A stretch of DNA of 64,000 nucleotides, taken from Gautieria morchelliformis. Lineage: Eukaryota; Basidiomycota; Agaricomycetes; Gomphales; Gomphaceae. Made by a program: the position numbers and the translations under genes. A model generated the notes under the pieces. The model was not told the origin of the DNA, searched no databases, and saw only the letters and a list, made by a program, of their open reading frames with translations. The stretch is from the NCBI GenBank assembly GCA_015179125.1, contig WHVA01000168.1, positions 62,001 through 126,000 on the forward strand, in the 5' to 3' direction. Positions 22,441-33,608 of this stretch are shown in pieces (positions within the stretch are counted from its first letter, which is position 1; every line of letters starts with the position of its first letter).

Positions 22441-23240
22441 ATCACCCTCCTGACAACTACTTGAATGCAGCCAGGGCCATCACTTGGTACTCACCAGTGG
22501 CCCTGCCAGATCCTGGATACCACAACCTACATCGGCCATTCACTTCCGATGTTGTTCCAAAAGAGGGCATGTCAGGGGATTCCCCTTCTCCAGTTCTGAT
22601 ACTGGCAGCCACCTGCTTCAATGCCTCACTCCATACCGATTTGACCTTCAGTGCAACCTGAATCTCCCTCATTGGGTATTTGCCCTGGGAATCAGGTTCT
22701 CCATGGACAGCAACTATGTCTGGTCTGTGTGGACTTTGACCATTCAATTTTTTCATTGTTTTCTTGTTCTATACTATGAATGTGAGATTGGAATGGAAGT
22801 TGTGTTTGCCTTTAGCAGTTACAAGTTCCCACTTGCTCTGCTCCTAACTTCACTTCCATGTTCAGATGCACTTCTGCCAGCTCCACTCATTTCACTACCT
22901 CCACTCTGGTTCCATACTTCCACTTTTGGAACAATGTTGGAAGTGAAGTGGCTCGTATAGTATGCAGCATCCAGGGTCAGTCAATGGTTGAGGAGGCCAG
23001 GGGAGGGCAGGGTCAAGTGCCAGGCGATACCCCTGGCTGTTGTCCAGCATAGTATAATATGCACTTGCTGGCAGTGGGTTCCTTAGACTTTTCTCTTTGG
23101 ATTTCCCATCTGTCAAGTGAGATTCCCTCTTATTGTATATTTCCTTATTTATGTACGCACTTTGGATTTCCCCTCTGTCAGTCATGTGACTGTGTGATCT
23201 CTGCAATTAGCCAGTGTTGCCCTTACATCACCCCCCTTCA
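22440..23240. repeat. Diverged copy of the palindromic element, both arms
   Basis: The left arm contains CTCACCAGTGGCCCTGCCAG and, reversed, GAACAACATCGGAAGTGAA; the right arm contains GGAACAATGTTGGAAGTGAA, CAGCATCCAGGGTCAGTCAA, CTTTTCTCTTTGGATTTCCC and the terminal GTTGCCCTTACA near 23216. This mirrors the 11.2-12.2 kb element but is much more decayed. Further GTTGCCCTTA words at 23275-23330 suggest more end fragments. Confidence 0.55.
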
Positions 23241-23389
23241 CCAGTTCACTGCTTGAGTGTAGAGTGTCTGCCTAGGTTGCCCTTAATAGTTGCCCTTACA
23301 GTTCCCCTGTCAGGTTGCCCTAACAGCTCTGTCCAGCAAGCCATATAACTGTATTTTGTAAATAAGTACTGGAGATATGCTGTGATGGG

Positions 23390-24600
23390 TCACCATGTTT
23401 TAGGGATTGGTAATTGTTGTGATAAACCAATTATGCCACTCACTTTTCTATCATATACATAAACTAGAGGAAGGGCCAGCTTGCGCTCAGCAGAACCCTT
23501 GCTCTCAATAGTATCTACCAGTGAACCCACCCTCACGGTGCAGGTCTCCCCCTTGAGTACTATCATCTCCCGTAGGTCGGCTACCAATGTAGTCCCTTTT
23601 TTGCCAATCAGGTAATGAATCAAAGTAATATGAACTTCCATGGTGGCGCCCATCAAGCACTGTTTGTAATCTTTTGGTGAGATCATGGTGTGGTTGAGGT
23701 CATATGCAGGGAGGGGATTGATGTTGTGTGTCTCTTTCACGGCATCTAATTCATTGCGTCATGCCTGGGAGACCAGCTAGCCTTCGAATGATATTTGCTT
23801 CATCTTCACTGCAAGGGTCATATTGGGGGTCAATGTAATTGCCTGCTTTAACAGTGCGCGTACCTTTGTCTTGTTTGCTGAGATATTCATCTTCATTGGA
23901 ACTGTCTGTCATCTCATCTGCCTCCGTTCTTTCCTGGAATCAGTAATACCGTCTTAGCTAGGTGGAGCTTCATTCATTGCCCACTCAACAATAAGCAGTG
24001 GGTGTCTGACAATGAGGTGGCTGGGAGCATTGTGAATCGGTTCCTTGCGGTCAGAGCGGTGGCCTTTGTCCTTCAGTGCCACTTCATGGATAGACTGGAT
24101 GTTTGTCATGTATTTCTCCCAATCCTGTTAGGAAATGGCAATCCGTCGGATGGTGGCACCAGCTCAAACCTCCCCTTAACACTGGTAATTTTGTTGCCAG
24201 GGTTCAGTCTCGAGGCTGGAAGGCCCCCTCGGCTGAGAGCCAGGCGCCATCGCGTGAGATGTCACCCACCAGGGTCAAACGAACTTCTTCTGGTTGTGCC
24301 TCATTAATGGCATCGTGAGCTACCAACCGGTCACCCATCCATCCACCTGCTACAAAAGCAACCTTTGTAGCAAGGTCACTGTAGTCGAGACAATAGCCCA
24401 AATCGGTGAGTTTGGTCATTATGGCGCCAGCGTCAATCACCAACATGGCACGGGTAGGAGTATGTGGTGTTTCGGTGGATTGTGAGCTCAATGGTGCGTT
24501 GTTGTGCATGCTGGGTGTTGAGTGCAGTGTAGCACGTAGGTGTGCTTGGTTTATAGACTTGCACTTAGACCCCATGAAAACCTTGTCTCATGCTTGATCG
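23390..24600 (-). pseudogene. Possible transposon-associated protein fragments
   Basis: The minus frame 23740-23390 encodes INPLPAYDLNHTMISPKDYK and then GATMEVHITLIHYLI, resembling a short conserved protein often left beside mobile elements in mushroom genomes (recalled pattern, not checked). A second frame, 24575-24204, contains MLVIDAGAIMTKLTDLGYCL and YSDLATKVAFVAGGWMGDRL. They do not join in frame. Function unknown. Confidence 0.3.
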
Positions 24601-24885
24601 CTTGGTCCAAATGGTGGCCTCATGAAACCGATACCTTCAGAGATTGAGACAGAAGATCAGATCCTGTGGCACGGCCGCTGTAGTCCCATCACAGCTATGC
24701 CAGATCAGTGATATTGTAATATCAGTTTTTTTAACAATAAACCAGATGACAATGCTTACTTTGGGCCCATGAGAGAAATGATCCATTAGCATCTCCCTGT
24801 CTGAGTCCATTCACTTGTTAAGCTAGGCTGTCCTGCGCTGAGACATCTCTTGCGACCAATGAATAGAATGCTTTGTAGGAAGAGA

Positions 24886-27030
24886 ACGGCCCAAGCGATG
24901 TTGGCTTTTCGGGAACTTTGCAGGACCGCCTGAATGCAGCACTGCTCCAGTGGTTTCAGGCGCATCCTGCACATGATACGTATAATGGCCTGCTGCTGGT
25001 CAAAGAGGCCCTGTTTGAGCACACAGAGTCACACCATCAAGCCTCAGGATGGTTTTGCCATGACTTCGTGGCATCATTGGTCAAGAACAAAGTACCTGCG
25101 TTGGCACTGGCCAATAAGATGTGGATTGGTAATGTGCCCCTCAAGCTGTGCAGACTCACCATTCCCGAGCAGTTGCTGATAGCATTTCATTATCCCCGCT
25201 GCTTCGTCTTCAAGCTCTTCCCCAAGAACGCCAGCCCACAAGACCCTGATATGATACGGCGTGGTATGTCTGGAAACATTACCACTTACAAGCTCAATAT
25301 GCCAGATATTGTGGAGATGCTAAAGGGCAATTTAATGCCCCGACGACCTCAAGTTCTGGCCTCGGTCATTGCAATTATGTTCATTGGCCTTGGCAGGGTA
25401 CCTAAACATTGGCTTAAAAAAACCTTCTGAGTCAGGCAACCCATAGTCTGGTTGAAAGGCAACAATCCCATGTATGAAGAGGTGAGCATTTCCAAAGAAC
25501 ATTTACAAACACTTCCCATTGATGCTGTCCCAGAGGAGGTTCTCGCCAATTTTTGCCAAGAAGAAGATCCTGGGTTGGTAGACAATGAGCATGAGACATA
25601 CATGCCTGGAACCGATGAAGATGTCATGGATGGGAGCATAGGTATGTTAAACATTTCCGATGTTAGACATGTAGCTTAAAATACTTCTTTGATGTAGAAC
25701 CTTTAGTATGTGCGATGGATGTTGATGGGATCAATGAAAGTGATGAGTATCCAAGAGAAAGTTCCTGTAAGTTCCATGTTGATTGTTCATTTGGTAGTAA
25801 TGACACTGGCTTTAGTAGGCGATGTGTCTCTCCCTGATGTCATTCCTTTGCAGGCCCTAGGGTGCTGTGATACTAAGCTCACCAATGTATCCACAAGTGA
25901 GCTCATGTTGTACGCCCTTGCAAACATTGAGGCAGATGGTGGTGAGGGTGGGTATGCTGTGCGCCATGGTGCGCATCCTGTGGGTGACTTTGCACAGCCA
26001 CAATCAGGGGCTCCAGCGCATGCACCACAAAGAAACCCTCTAGCAGCAGCATTCCCATGCCTTTGGCCATATGGTGTGGGCGGTATTGAGTCAGAACATC
26101 CTTGCAAAGTCAGTTTTCCCGATCATGTCAGGTGGTGCCTCCAATACCACGATCCTTGCTTTGCCACACACCACAGCTTACCTTTCATAACTTTTGGAAT
26201 GGGGGAGAAGGGGCAAGGGCTCCGTTCTGCATGGTTGCAAATGCAGTGCCGAAATTTTGAAGCCGATGCTCACATGTTGTCAACCATTACCCAGCTGATA
26301 TTTACAAAGAACAAATTCAGGAAGACTCCCATCAGCCCATCAGTGATCCACATGTTCATCTCCTAAAGAGGCATCTTTATTGCTGGCAGCCGAATCATGG
26401 GTTCAGACCACATGTGTGCAGGTTACCGCAGTCAAATCTGGTCAACAAGTATTTTTCTGAATCCTCCCACACTTTGGACAACTTGGAACTTTTGTGATAT
26501 TCATGATCCTATTGTCCAGATATTAGCAGGTGAGGAGATTGACATGGATCATTTCATATGTATGGCAGTGCCCAGTGCCATGAAGCGAGCACAGATCGTG
26601 GCGCATCTGTCCAAAATGGGGATTCTTGGCCAAGTCACAGGCTATTTTGGAGTCGTTGAGGCACAAGGACGGGGGACGCTACATCTGCATATGATCATGT
26701 GGCTGCAGGATGCACCTACTGCTGATGATATGCACACTTTGCTCAGCATGGAGGCATTCTGCAGTCAAGTCAAGGCTTATATTCAGAGGAACATACCGTG
26801 TCACCTTGATGGTTTATCTTCTGCTGAAGAATTTAAAGCCACTCCCCGAGAGCCTGACCTAGCTTATATGCGGCCTCTGCATCCCAATGCCATGGACTAT
26901 GATGCCCAGATGAACAATATGGAGTTGAGGCTTGTCAGGTCACAGCAGGTGCATAGTTGCAAGAGGCAGACTTGCCTATGCTTTATCAATGAGCCAAGCT
27001 CATATGCAAATGTCATGCACTATGGCTGAT
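24886..27030 (+). pseudogene. Helitron Rep N-terminal region, decayed
   Basis: Several plus frames in succession resemble the N-terminal half of Helitron RepHel proteins. The block containing ALANKMWIGNVPLKL and PEQLLIAFHYPR (24918-25430) matches the DUF6570-type domain that precedes Rep. Then come NPLAAAFPCLWPYG and FPDHVRWCLQYHD (25710-26366), and finally the Helitron_like_N block with GYFGVVEAQGRGTLHLHMIM (26397-27029), where HLH is the HUH-type metal-binding motif of the rolling-circle nuclease. The frame changes at least three times. Neither the Rep catalytic tyrosines nor the PIF1-type helicase is present; sequence passes into an LTR at 27047. It is a truncated, inactive relic. Confidence 0.7.
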
Positions 27031-27046
27031 AGCGGCAGACAATGTA

Positions 27047-28676
27047 ATTGTCATGACCTCTACGTTCCCCCTCATCGCTCCTCCTGCAGCTTCGCCTGAG
27101 TTCGCCCTACCCTTCGACCACTCCTCCTATATGTTCACTCCATTCGCTCTTTTCCCCATTCGCCAGCAGGTACGCCATCAAACACAATTGATACCCTCTA
27201 CCCGGCGTGATGGATCATCACTGGCCCCATCATCTTCCCGATCCAACCCCTTTAGGTGTTCATAGGGCCGGAATGCATTCGCAGAACATCCTGCCCGTAG
27301 GTTGTGTGGGATCAACCCAACAGATGAAGAGTCCATGCAGGGTAGCATATATTCAGGGCCCAAGTGTTACATATTGAGATTTCCACAAGTCAGAACTGGA
27401 AAGAACAACGGCTTCAACTTATGTGTTGCGCCCCCAATAAACTATCATCCTAAGTATTTTGGAATGCGGGTTGGAAGTCGGAAAGTATCGAACTAAACAG
27501 AAGTTGGAACTTGAGTCAGAACTGAGTCAGAAGGCGGAAGGCGGAGAGACAGAGGTCTTGCTAAACTTGCTGTGCTAAGAACAGGAGATAGAGCGAAGGA
27601 AATCAAGTATCGAAGGCGATTATCTGATTGCAGAATAACAGACATACATGAGAGGCTTTTATACAAGGAACTGAGACAACATGTAATGAGGTAGTACTAA
27701 GCAAATTCCGGAGAGAGTGGAAGTCGAATAGATATATGGGGTAATTAAATAACTGGGAACAAGGGGACTACAAGGGGGGTTCAGGGCAAGGTAAAACAAT
27801 GGCAAAAGAACAAGGGGTCAGAAAACATATCTGTCAATGAAACTATGAGGACCAGACATATGGTGTTGCTGTACTGAGAAGTGGGTCCGGTGGGTCCGAG
27901 TAATAGAGTCAAAAGAACAAGGGAGTAAAACAAGGGGTGGAATATCGGAACTATCGGAGGGTTGGAATGTGTGTGAAACTGAGTGTCGGAAATTGGAACT
28001 GCACGGTTGTAACACCAAGGCGTGTTTTCATACATAAGTACCTTCGTCCCCTTTCCTCCCTGTTGTTTCATGTTCGCACTCCTCTTCCATTCTATTGTAT
28101 CTGTGTTTCATCTATTTGTATCATGACTGCCCACCCCTATCCAACCCTGACTCATGACGGCCTCTTTCCTATTCGCTGTTACCATAAGAGCATTCAATAT
28201 AAGTAGGTTACATTCGCATGTATATTCCCCAGTTAAATTATCATACGTCCATCTTGCGCAAAACTTGACCTCACTGTGATCATCGTCTTGAGCCCTCACC
28301 TTTATATTCCTATCTTAGACCAGAGGAGGACTTGAGCACCACTGGTGAGTTTTCATACTTCACCTTCGTTACCTTAGCCTTTGAACTATTATCTGTGCTG
28401 TTGGCGAAGGGCTCTGAAGGAGCACCTTCACCGGTGAAAGGATTGTTGCTACTTAAACAACCTTTCCGTGACACCTTGCACGTTACATCGTCAAGTGCCA
28501 TGGGCTATTTCGCTACAACTGTAGATAGGGCGAGCCCTGTTCGGGCAGCCCTCTTATCTTCTGAACATTTATTGGTTCACCTTATTTGCCGAACGGCACA
28601 CTTATTCGCACAAGTTATTCAGGCATTCGCTGTGTTCACCAATACACGATATTAACGCCTAAAAACCAATCTTTAC
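27047..28676 (+). repeat. Solo LTR of the gag-only element family, interrupted
   Basis: Begins TGTCATGACCTC and ends CCAATCTTTACA. It matches, in reverse orientation, the two LTRs at 30983-32014 and 40999-41879 (shared words GGCGTGATGGATCATCACTG-like, ATCCAACCCCTTTAGGTGTT, GCCATGGGCTATTTCGC-like). A second solo LTR sits inside it. Without that insert it is about 975 bp. No target duplication was found at its ends. Confidence 0.75.
27365..28014. repeat. Solo LTR (650 bp) with CCAAG target duplication
   Basis: Begins TGTTACATATTGAG and ends CGGTTGTAACA, with short inverted TGTTACA/TGTAACA termini. The 5 bp repeat CCAAG is exact on both sides (27360-27364 and 28015-28019). Removing it and one CCAAG rejoins the surrounding LTR to match its relatives. 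It is the footprint of a complete LTR element removed by LTR-LTR recombination. Confidence 0.9.
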
Positions 28677-28900
28677 ACAAGGGTACCCTGAGCATGCCTA
28701 TCTCGTAGGGTGGAAGATTTATATTGGGGTAAGTGTCCATTCTTCTCGCAGATGTTCGCAGCATAGTAATGGAAGTCCCCACCATAGCCCGAGCCGGTTA
28801 TCAGGTCAGTGAAGTGCGGAAGATATCTTCACTATAATCATACATGTAGCGGGCTGGTGGGAAGGATGTGTGGGTGATGTATCCATGATCGCCAGGCCTG
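28677..28900. other. Unassigned sequence
   Basis: Short stretch between the solo LTR and the next open frame; nothing recognised. Confidence 0.4.
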
Positions 28901-28929
28901 TGTGTCGCCAGAGGGTAAGCAAATATGTT

Positions 28930-29732
28930 TTCGAATCTTCCTTCATCATTCGAACTCATCACAAGTTTTGGTCCCTCATTTAGAATACAAAGCAAAGGAG
29001 GAGAAGGATGGTCGGGAGGCTGAGGCCACTGGGTGCAAGTCACTGTTTGTTTACCATAACCTACATCAACAAATAGTGAAAAAAAAAAGAGGAAATCTTG
29101 TAATAATTTGAAACTATGACAAATGGTGAAGAATACTTTCTTTTTGTTTACAATGTAAAAAATCAAGAAAATATGAATAAACACAGGTGAACATTTATAA
29201 GAAATAAATTGTGACAAAATAAAGTCTATTCACTGCATAAGATGCAAGAAATTATTATTTGCCTGTATTCAGATTTTCTAGATGTTTTAAATTGTAAACA
29301 AAAAGAAAATATTTTTCACCATTTGCCATAGTTTCAAATTATTACAGGATTTCCTCTTTTTTCACTATTTGTTGCCATAGGTTATGGTAAACAAACAGTG
29401 ACTTGCACCTAGTGGGCAAGGGAGCGGGGGATGAAGGCCAAGGCCAAAGGGAAGGGGGAGGATAAGGGGTCGACTGCAGGTACATTGTCGATCTCCTCAA
29501 AGGGTATTCTTGGTAAGCTCCTTCTATTTTCCTCATGATCATCTTCGGCTGATTTCCAGATACCTTCGAAGGCACTCGAACGTCTATGCTGGTTGCTGAG
29601 GAAAGTGTCGAAGAGCTGGTGGACAGGTCGAAGGATCTGATGAGGAATGTGTCAGTGAAATTGAATGAATTAAATGGAGCTGTTTTAGAACTGGAGGGAG
29701 TCCAGGTGACGATTAGGAAATTAATGAAGTAG
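28930..29732 (+). pseudogene. Open frame interrupted by a foldback element; coiled-coil fragment
   Basis: Upstream of the insertion the plus frame reads LVPHLEYKAKEEKDGREAEA; downstream it resumes as ARERGMKAKAKGKGEDKGST. Deleting the 388 bp element and one GGC copy makes the frame continuous. A GTAAGCTC to TTTCCAG intron then leads to DTFEGTRTSMLVAEESVEEL and a heptad-rich coiled coil ending IRKLMK-stop near 29732. The protein family is not recognised; it may be the N-terminal part of a retrotransposon gag. It meets, head to head, a chromodomain fragment on the other strand. Confidence 0.5.
29027..29414. mobile_element. CACTG-ended foldback element, copy 3 (388 bp)
   Basis: Ends CACTGGGTGCAAGTCACTG and CAGTGACTTGCACCTAGTG are inverted, and the arms extend about 140 bp (TTGTTTACCATAACCT against AGGTTATGGTAAACAA, then AATAATTTGAAACTATG against CATAGTTTCAAATTATT). 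The target duplication is GGC (29024-29026 and 29415-29417). It lies inside an open reading frame. Confidence 0.85.
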
Positions 29733-30026
29733 AATGGTTTTTTGAATTATTTTGAACATAGAAGCATTTCTTGGAGTTCTACAAGGTCCTAAGCCTTTTG
29801 GTTTCTTCAGATACCTGGTGTGAAATTCAGCGAGTCTGCGAGCCGAGTTAGTCACATTCGAAGAGGGTTCCCAAGACGTAGCCTCAGGAGTGTGCTCATA
29901 TCTCTTCTGCTCGACTAAGTACTCCAGCTTCCTTCGGCGAATATGACTATCAAGGATTTTCGTGATTTCGTATTCATCGGTGGAGTCAATTTCAATTGGA
30001 GGTGGGGGCGGCGAGAGGGGAAGCAA
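29730..30026 (-). pseudogene. Chromodomain end of a Ty3/gypsy integrase
   Basis: The minus frame contains DEYEITKILDSHIRRRKLEY, LVEQKRYEHTPEATSWEPSS and ARRLAEFHTRYLKKPKGL, the chromodomain pattern at the C terminus of chromovirus integrases. The rest of pol is absent on the upstream side (30030-30320), which carries no recognisable gene. Compare the better-preserved chromodomain at 58.4 kb. Confidence 0.8.
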
Positions 30027-30439
30027 AGAGGACCGAAGGGAGCGCCTGGTCTCTCAAATGGAAGTTGTGAGGATTCGCCAATGCGCAAGCACCATTCCCC
30101 CCTTTAGGGTACACGTCGCCCCAACAGGTCAATGCATCAGGCTTTGTGCCAAGTCACCCATTTCAGTAGGGAGTGATGTAGTTGAATCCTGACAGGTGTT
30201 CAGACCATTGCACCTGGCGTCGGGTGTGGTTTTCATTTAGTCAATCTATACATGGTGTACATGGGTGAGGATGGTTTGGAATGGGGTCAGGTGCTGTTTT
30301 TGATCGAATAGTTTCATTTTCTACTATGCTTTCTTCTTCGGCTGAAAATGGGTGGATAAGAGTGTGTGAAGCGATATGGAGGACTCAGAGGAGGGATTCT
30401 CAATAGGCTGGGCTGATAGAAGTAATGGCTCACCATCCA

Positions 30440-30880
30440 TGTTGAACATCTGTACACAACCAGAAAGATTCGGAATAGGAGTGGGCGAAGAAGTGAAATC
30501 CGGTGGAAGGACCGGGATGTAAGAGAGTGGTCCAGTCACCGTGTTTGGGAAGTAACCCAAGGATGGTGGGGACAAGTTTTGGGAAGCGATATAGGGGGCT
30601 CCGAGGAGTGATTCTTGATAGGGTTTACTGAGGGAAGTAATGATCACGTCGAACGTCTGTTCGTAACCAGAAAGATTTGGAATAGGAGTGGGCGAAGAAG
30701 TGACACCTGGTGGAAGGACCAAGATGGAAGAGAGTGGTCCAATTGCCGTGTTCGGGACGTAACCCAAGGATGGCGGGGATGGGTTTTGAGGGAAGTAATG
30801 GTTCACCATCCATGTTGAACGTCTGTTCGTAACCAGAAGGATTCGGAAATAGGAGTGGGCAAAGGGGTGACAAGTAGCGA
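30440..30880. repeat. Tandem repeat, period about 170-196 bp, 2.5 copies
   Basis: The word AACCAGAAAGATTCGGAATA, or close variants, recurs near 30469, 30665 and 30832, each time followed by GGAGTGGGCGAAGAAGTGA-like sequence, GTGGAAGGACC and CGTGTTTGGGAAGTAACCCA. On the minus strand each unit can be read as SPPSLGYxPNTxxGPLS and SSPTPIPNLSG, so it may have been coding, but no gene structure is evident. Confidence 0.75.
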
Positions 30881-30982
30881 AATGTCTTGCGAGGAGGAGT
30901 CGCTGAATGAGAGACTAGTATCTAGATATTCGTGAATGAAACCAGCGGTGGCTGGTTTCCTATCAAAAAAGGAGAGAGTGAT

Positions 30983-32014
30983 TGTCAAGATTGGTTTTTA
31001 GGTGTTAATATCGTGTATTAGTGAACACAGCGAATGCCCAAATAACTTGTGCGAATAGGTATGCCGTTCGGCGAAGAGGGTGAACCAATATATGTTCACA
31101 AGATAAGAGGACTGCCCGAACAGGGCTCGCCCTATCTACAGTTGTAGAAAAATAGCCCATGACACTTGACGATGTAACCTGCAGGGTGCCACGGAAAGGT
31201 TGTCTAAGTAGTGACAATCCTTTCGCCAGTGAAGGTACTCCTTTGGAGCCCTTCGCCGACAGCACAGATAATAGTTCGAAGGCTAAGGTAACGAAGATGA
31301 AGTATGGAAACTCACCAGTGATGCCTAAGCCGTCCTCTGGTTGAAGATGGAAATCTACAGGAGAAGGCTCAAGATGATAGTCACAGCGAGGTCAAGTTCT
31401 GCACAAGATGGACATATGATAATTTAACTGAGGAATGTACATGCAAATGTAAACTACTTATATTGAATGCTCGTATGGTAACAGCAAATAGGAAAGAGGC
31501 TGTCATGAATCAGGGTTGGATAGGGGTGCGCAGTCATGATACAAAATAGATGAAATAGACATACAATAGAATGGAAGAGGGGTGCGAATCATGAAACGAC
31601 AGAGAGGAAAGAGGGCAAAGGCACATATGTACGAAAACACACCTTGGGACCTGCATATACACCACCCTGCACGGACTCTTCGTCTGCTGGGTTGATCCCA
31701 CACGAACTACGGGTAGGATGTCCCACGAATGCATCCTGGCCATATGAACACCTAAAGGGGTTGGATTGAGAAGATGATGGGGTCAGTGATGAACCATCAC
31801 GCCGGGTAAAGGGTGTTGATCGTGTTTGATGGTGTGCCTGCTGATGAATGATGCCAGCAGCGAATAGTCGTTCGGCAAATGGGGCGAACAGCAAATGGAG
31901 CGAACATAGAGGAGCAGTGATCAAAGGGTGGAGCGAACTCAGGCAAAGATGCAGAGGGAGTGATGAGGGGGAACATAGAGACAGCGGGGTAAGGGAAATA
32001 GACAGGTCATGACA
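30983..32014 (-). repeat. 3' LTR of the gag-only element
   Basis: On the minus strand it begins TGTCATGACCTG and ends CCAATCTTGACA (1032 bp). It shares its ends and interior with the LTRs at 40999-41879 and 27047-28676. Confidence 0.8.
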
Positions 32015-32274
32015 GTGATCGGCGAACAGAGCGATGTAAATAAGAAACCAGGATGGGAGGAGAATGAGCTATCAATGACATTCAAAGTGGCACCGGAGTA
32101 GATGAGAGTAGGAATGGAGTTAGAGAGACCAGTGAAAGTGTACATGGATGACGAAAGATGAATCAGAATGGGAACTAATGGAAATGAACAGATACACAGA
32201 TGGTACAAAGTGAATGGGATTGGTGTTCAAAGGAATAGGGCGACCCATCATTAACACCACAGAGGGATTGTGAA

Positions 32275-32962
32275 CTAGTTTTCCGCAGGAGAATCTTCGC
32301 TATCTTCGGAGGCCTCTTCGAGAGTGGCAACCTGAGGATCACCTTCGAGGGTGAAGATAGCCCTGCCAGTGGTTGAGGCAGGCTCCTGATAGCGGCACCC
32401 CTTCGCGTGATGTGTGGGGGGTTTGCCGCAATAAGGACAAAGGCCTTTGGATTTTCATCACTCTTTCTCGGCTTCAGTAAGACATCCAGTAGCATCAAGG
32501 ATACCAGAAAGGTCTTTCTGTTTGTCAGGATTGGCTGCTGCAGAGGGTCTGGGGAAAGCATTAGCATGTGGTGTGGGGGATGGTTCAGAAGAGGAAGGGG
32601 GATTAATGGAAGTTGTAATCTGCTTTTCGCCTTGATGCTCCCAGTATCAATTGTCAATGCGAAGGGCCTGACACTTGAGATCGTTGAGGCTTTTGGGACA
32701 GTCATAAGAGAGCATGTGGTCTTTGATACACTCAGCAAGGCTATTATAGAAAGTGTCATAAAGGGCGGCATCATTCCACTCGACGTAAGAGGACAACTCA
32801 GCAAAAGTGGTCATGTGGCGATTGATGCGATGGGTGTCAATCATTTTGAGCTTGCAAATGGCTCACTCAGAGACCTGGATGATATCAGCCTGACCAAAAA
32901 GACAATTAAGTTCGTCAACAAAGGTAAGCCAGTTGCTCCGAATGGGAGGTTCTGGGACCTGA
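32275..32962 (-). pseudogene. gag C-terminal part (capsid end and zinc knuckle)
   Basis: Minus frames give PEPPIRSNWLTFVDELNCLF directly after the nested element, then MTTFAELSSYVEWNDAALYD, IKDHMLSYDCPKSLNDLKC and ALRIDN, the typical capsid-like gag of fungal Ty3/gypsy elements. A single CCHC-type knuckle follows (CPYCGKPPTHHAKGC). The frame ends SPAEN-stop at 32275, in an acidic tail. At least one frameshift separates the capsid and knuckle parts. The 5' part of the same gene is at 39577-40924. Confidence 0.8.
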
Positions 32963-33415
32963 TGTAAGGGAGTTACACTCCCTGTACGGTGATTTCTGAC
33001 ACAGTCTATTTTTACATTTCCTGGTTATTCTATTCTTAGGCTCGTAGTGATTAAGATCCGGACACTGCCTCTTTTGTTCCACTCGCGCGTATCTTATCAG
33101 TCCACCGTGCCACTCGCGCGTACTTATGTTTCACTGATTGCATCCTTACATACCCAGTCCACCGTTCCACTCGCACATACCTACTGTCCACTGATCACAT
33201 CTTTACATACCTATGTCCACCAGCTGCGCGGCTTCCACTCGTGCCACCGCACGGTTCGTGTCTTTCCCTATAAAACCGAGCTGTACTTAGTTCTAGAATA
33301 TCATCTTACTTTTCCGCACTTCACTCGAGCTTATAAGCCTCTAGCTAGTGCGACCTTAAGGTCACACATCTCTACTATCCTCGATTCTGCACTCGCAGTA
33401 CTTAGGATTCTTACA
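32963..33415 (+). repeat. 5' LTR of the nested gypsy element
   Basis: Runs from TGTAAGGGAGTTACACTCCC to CTTAGGATTCTTACA. It contains a CCTATAAAAC TATA-like box near 33269 that should drive the genomic transcript. Its repeated CCACTCGCGCGTA words give a spurious 162-codon open frame. Confidence 0.9.
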
Positions 33416-33608
33416 TACTGGAGCCTCACGCATCGTCGACTCTGCACAACCTTGAGATTAAAAGTCTCTCTCTTGAGCTACGCCTTGCTTTTTTTCTCTT
33501 TCCCGATCCTCCATCATTCCGAAACGTTCACATAAACCCCCTCCCCCGACAGATCGAGTTCTTCGAAGTACACCCTCAGCTCCATCCCGGATCCCTCGAC
33601 TGTCCTCT

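Noticed and set aside
33047..33535. 162-codon frame at the start of the gypsy element, repeated at 39208
   Set aside because: Lies in the LTR and is caused by tandem CCACTCGCGCGTA-like words.
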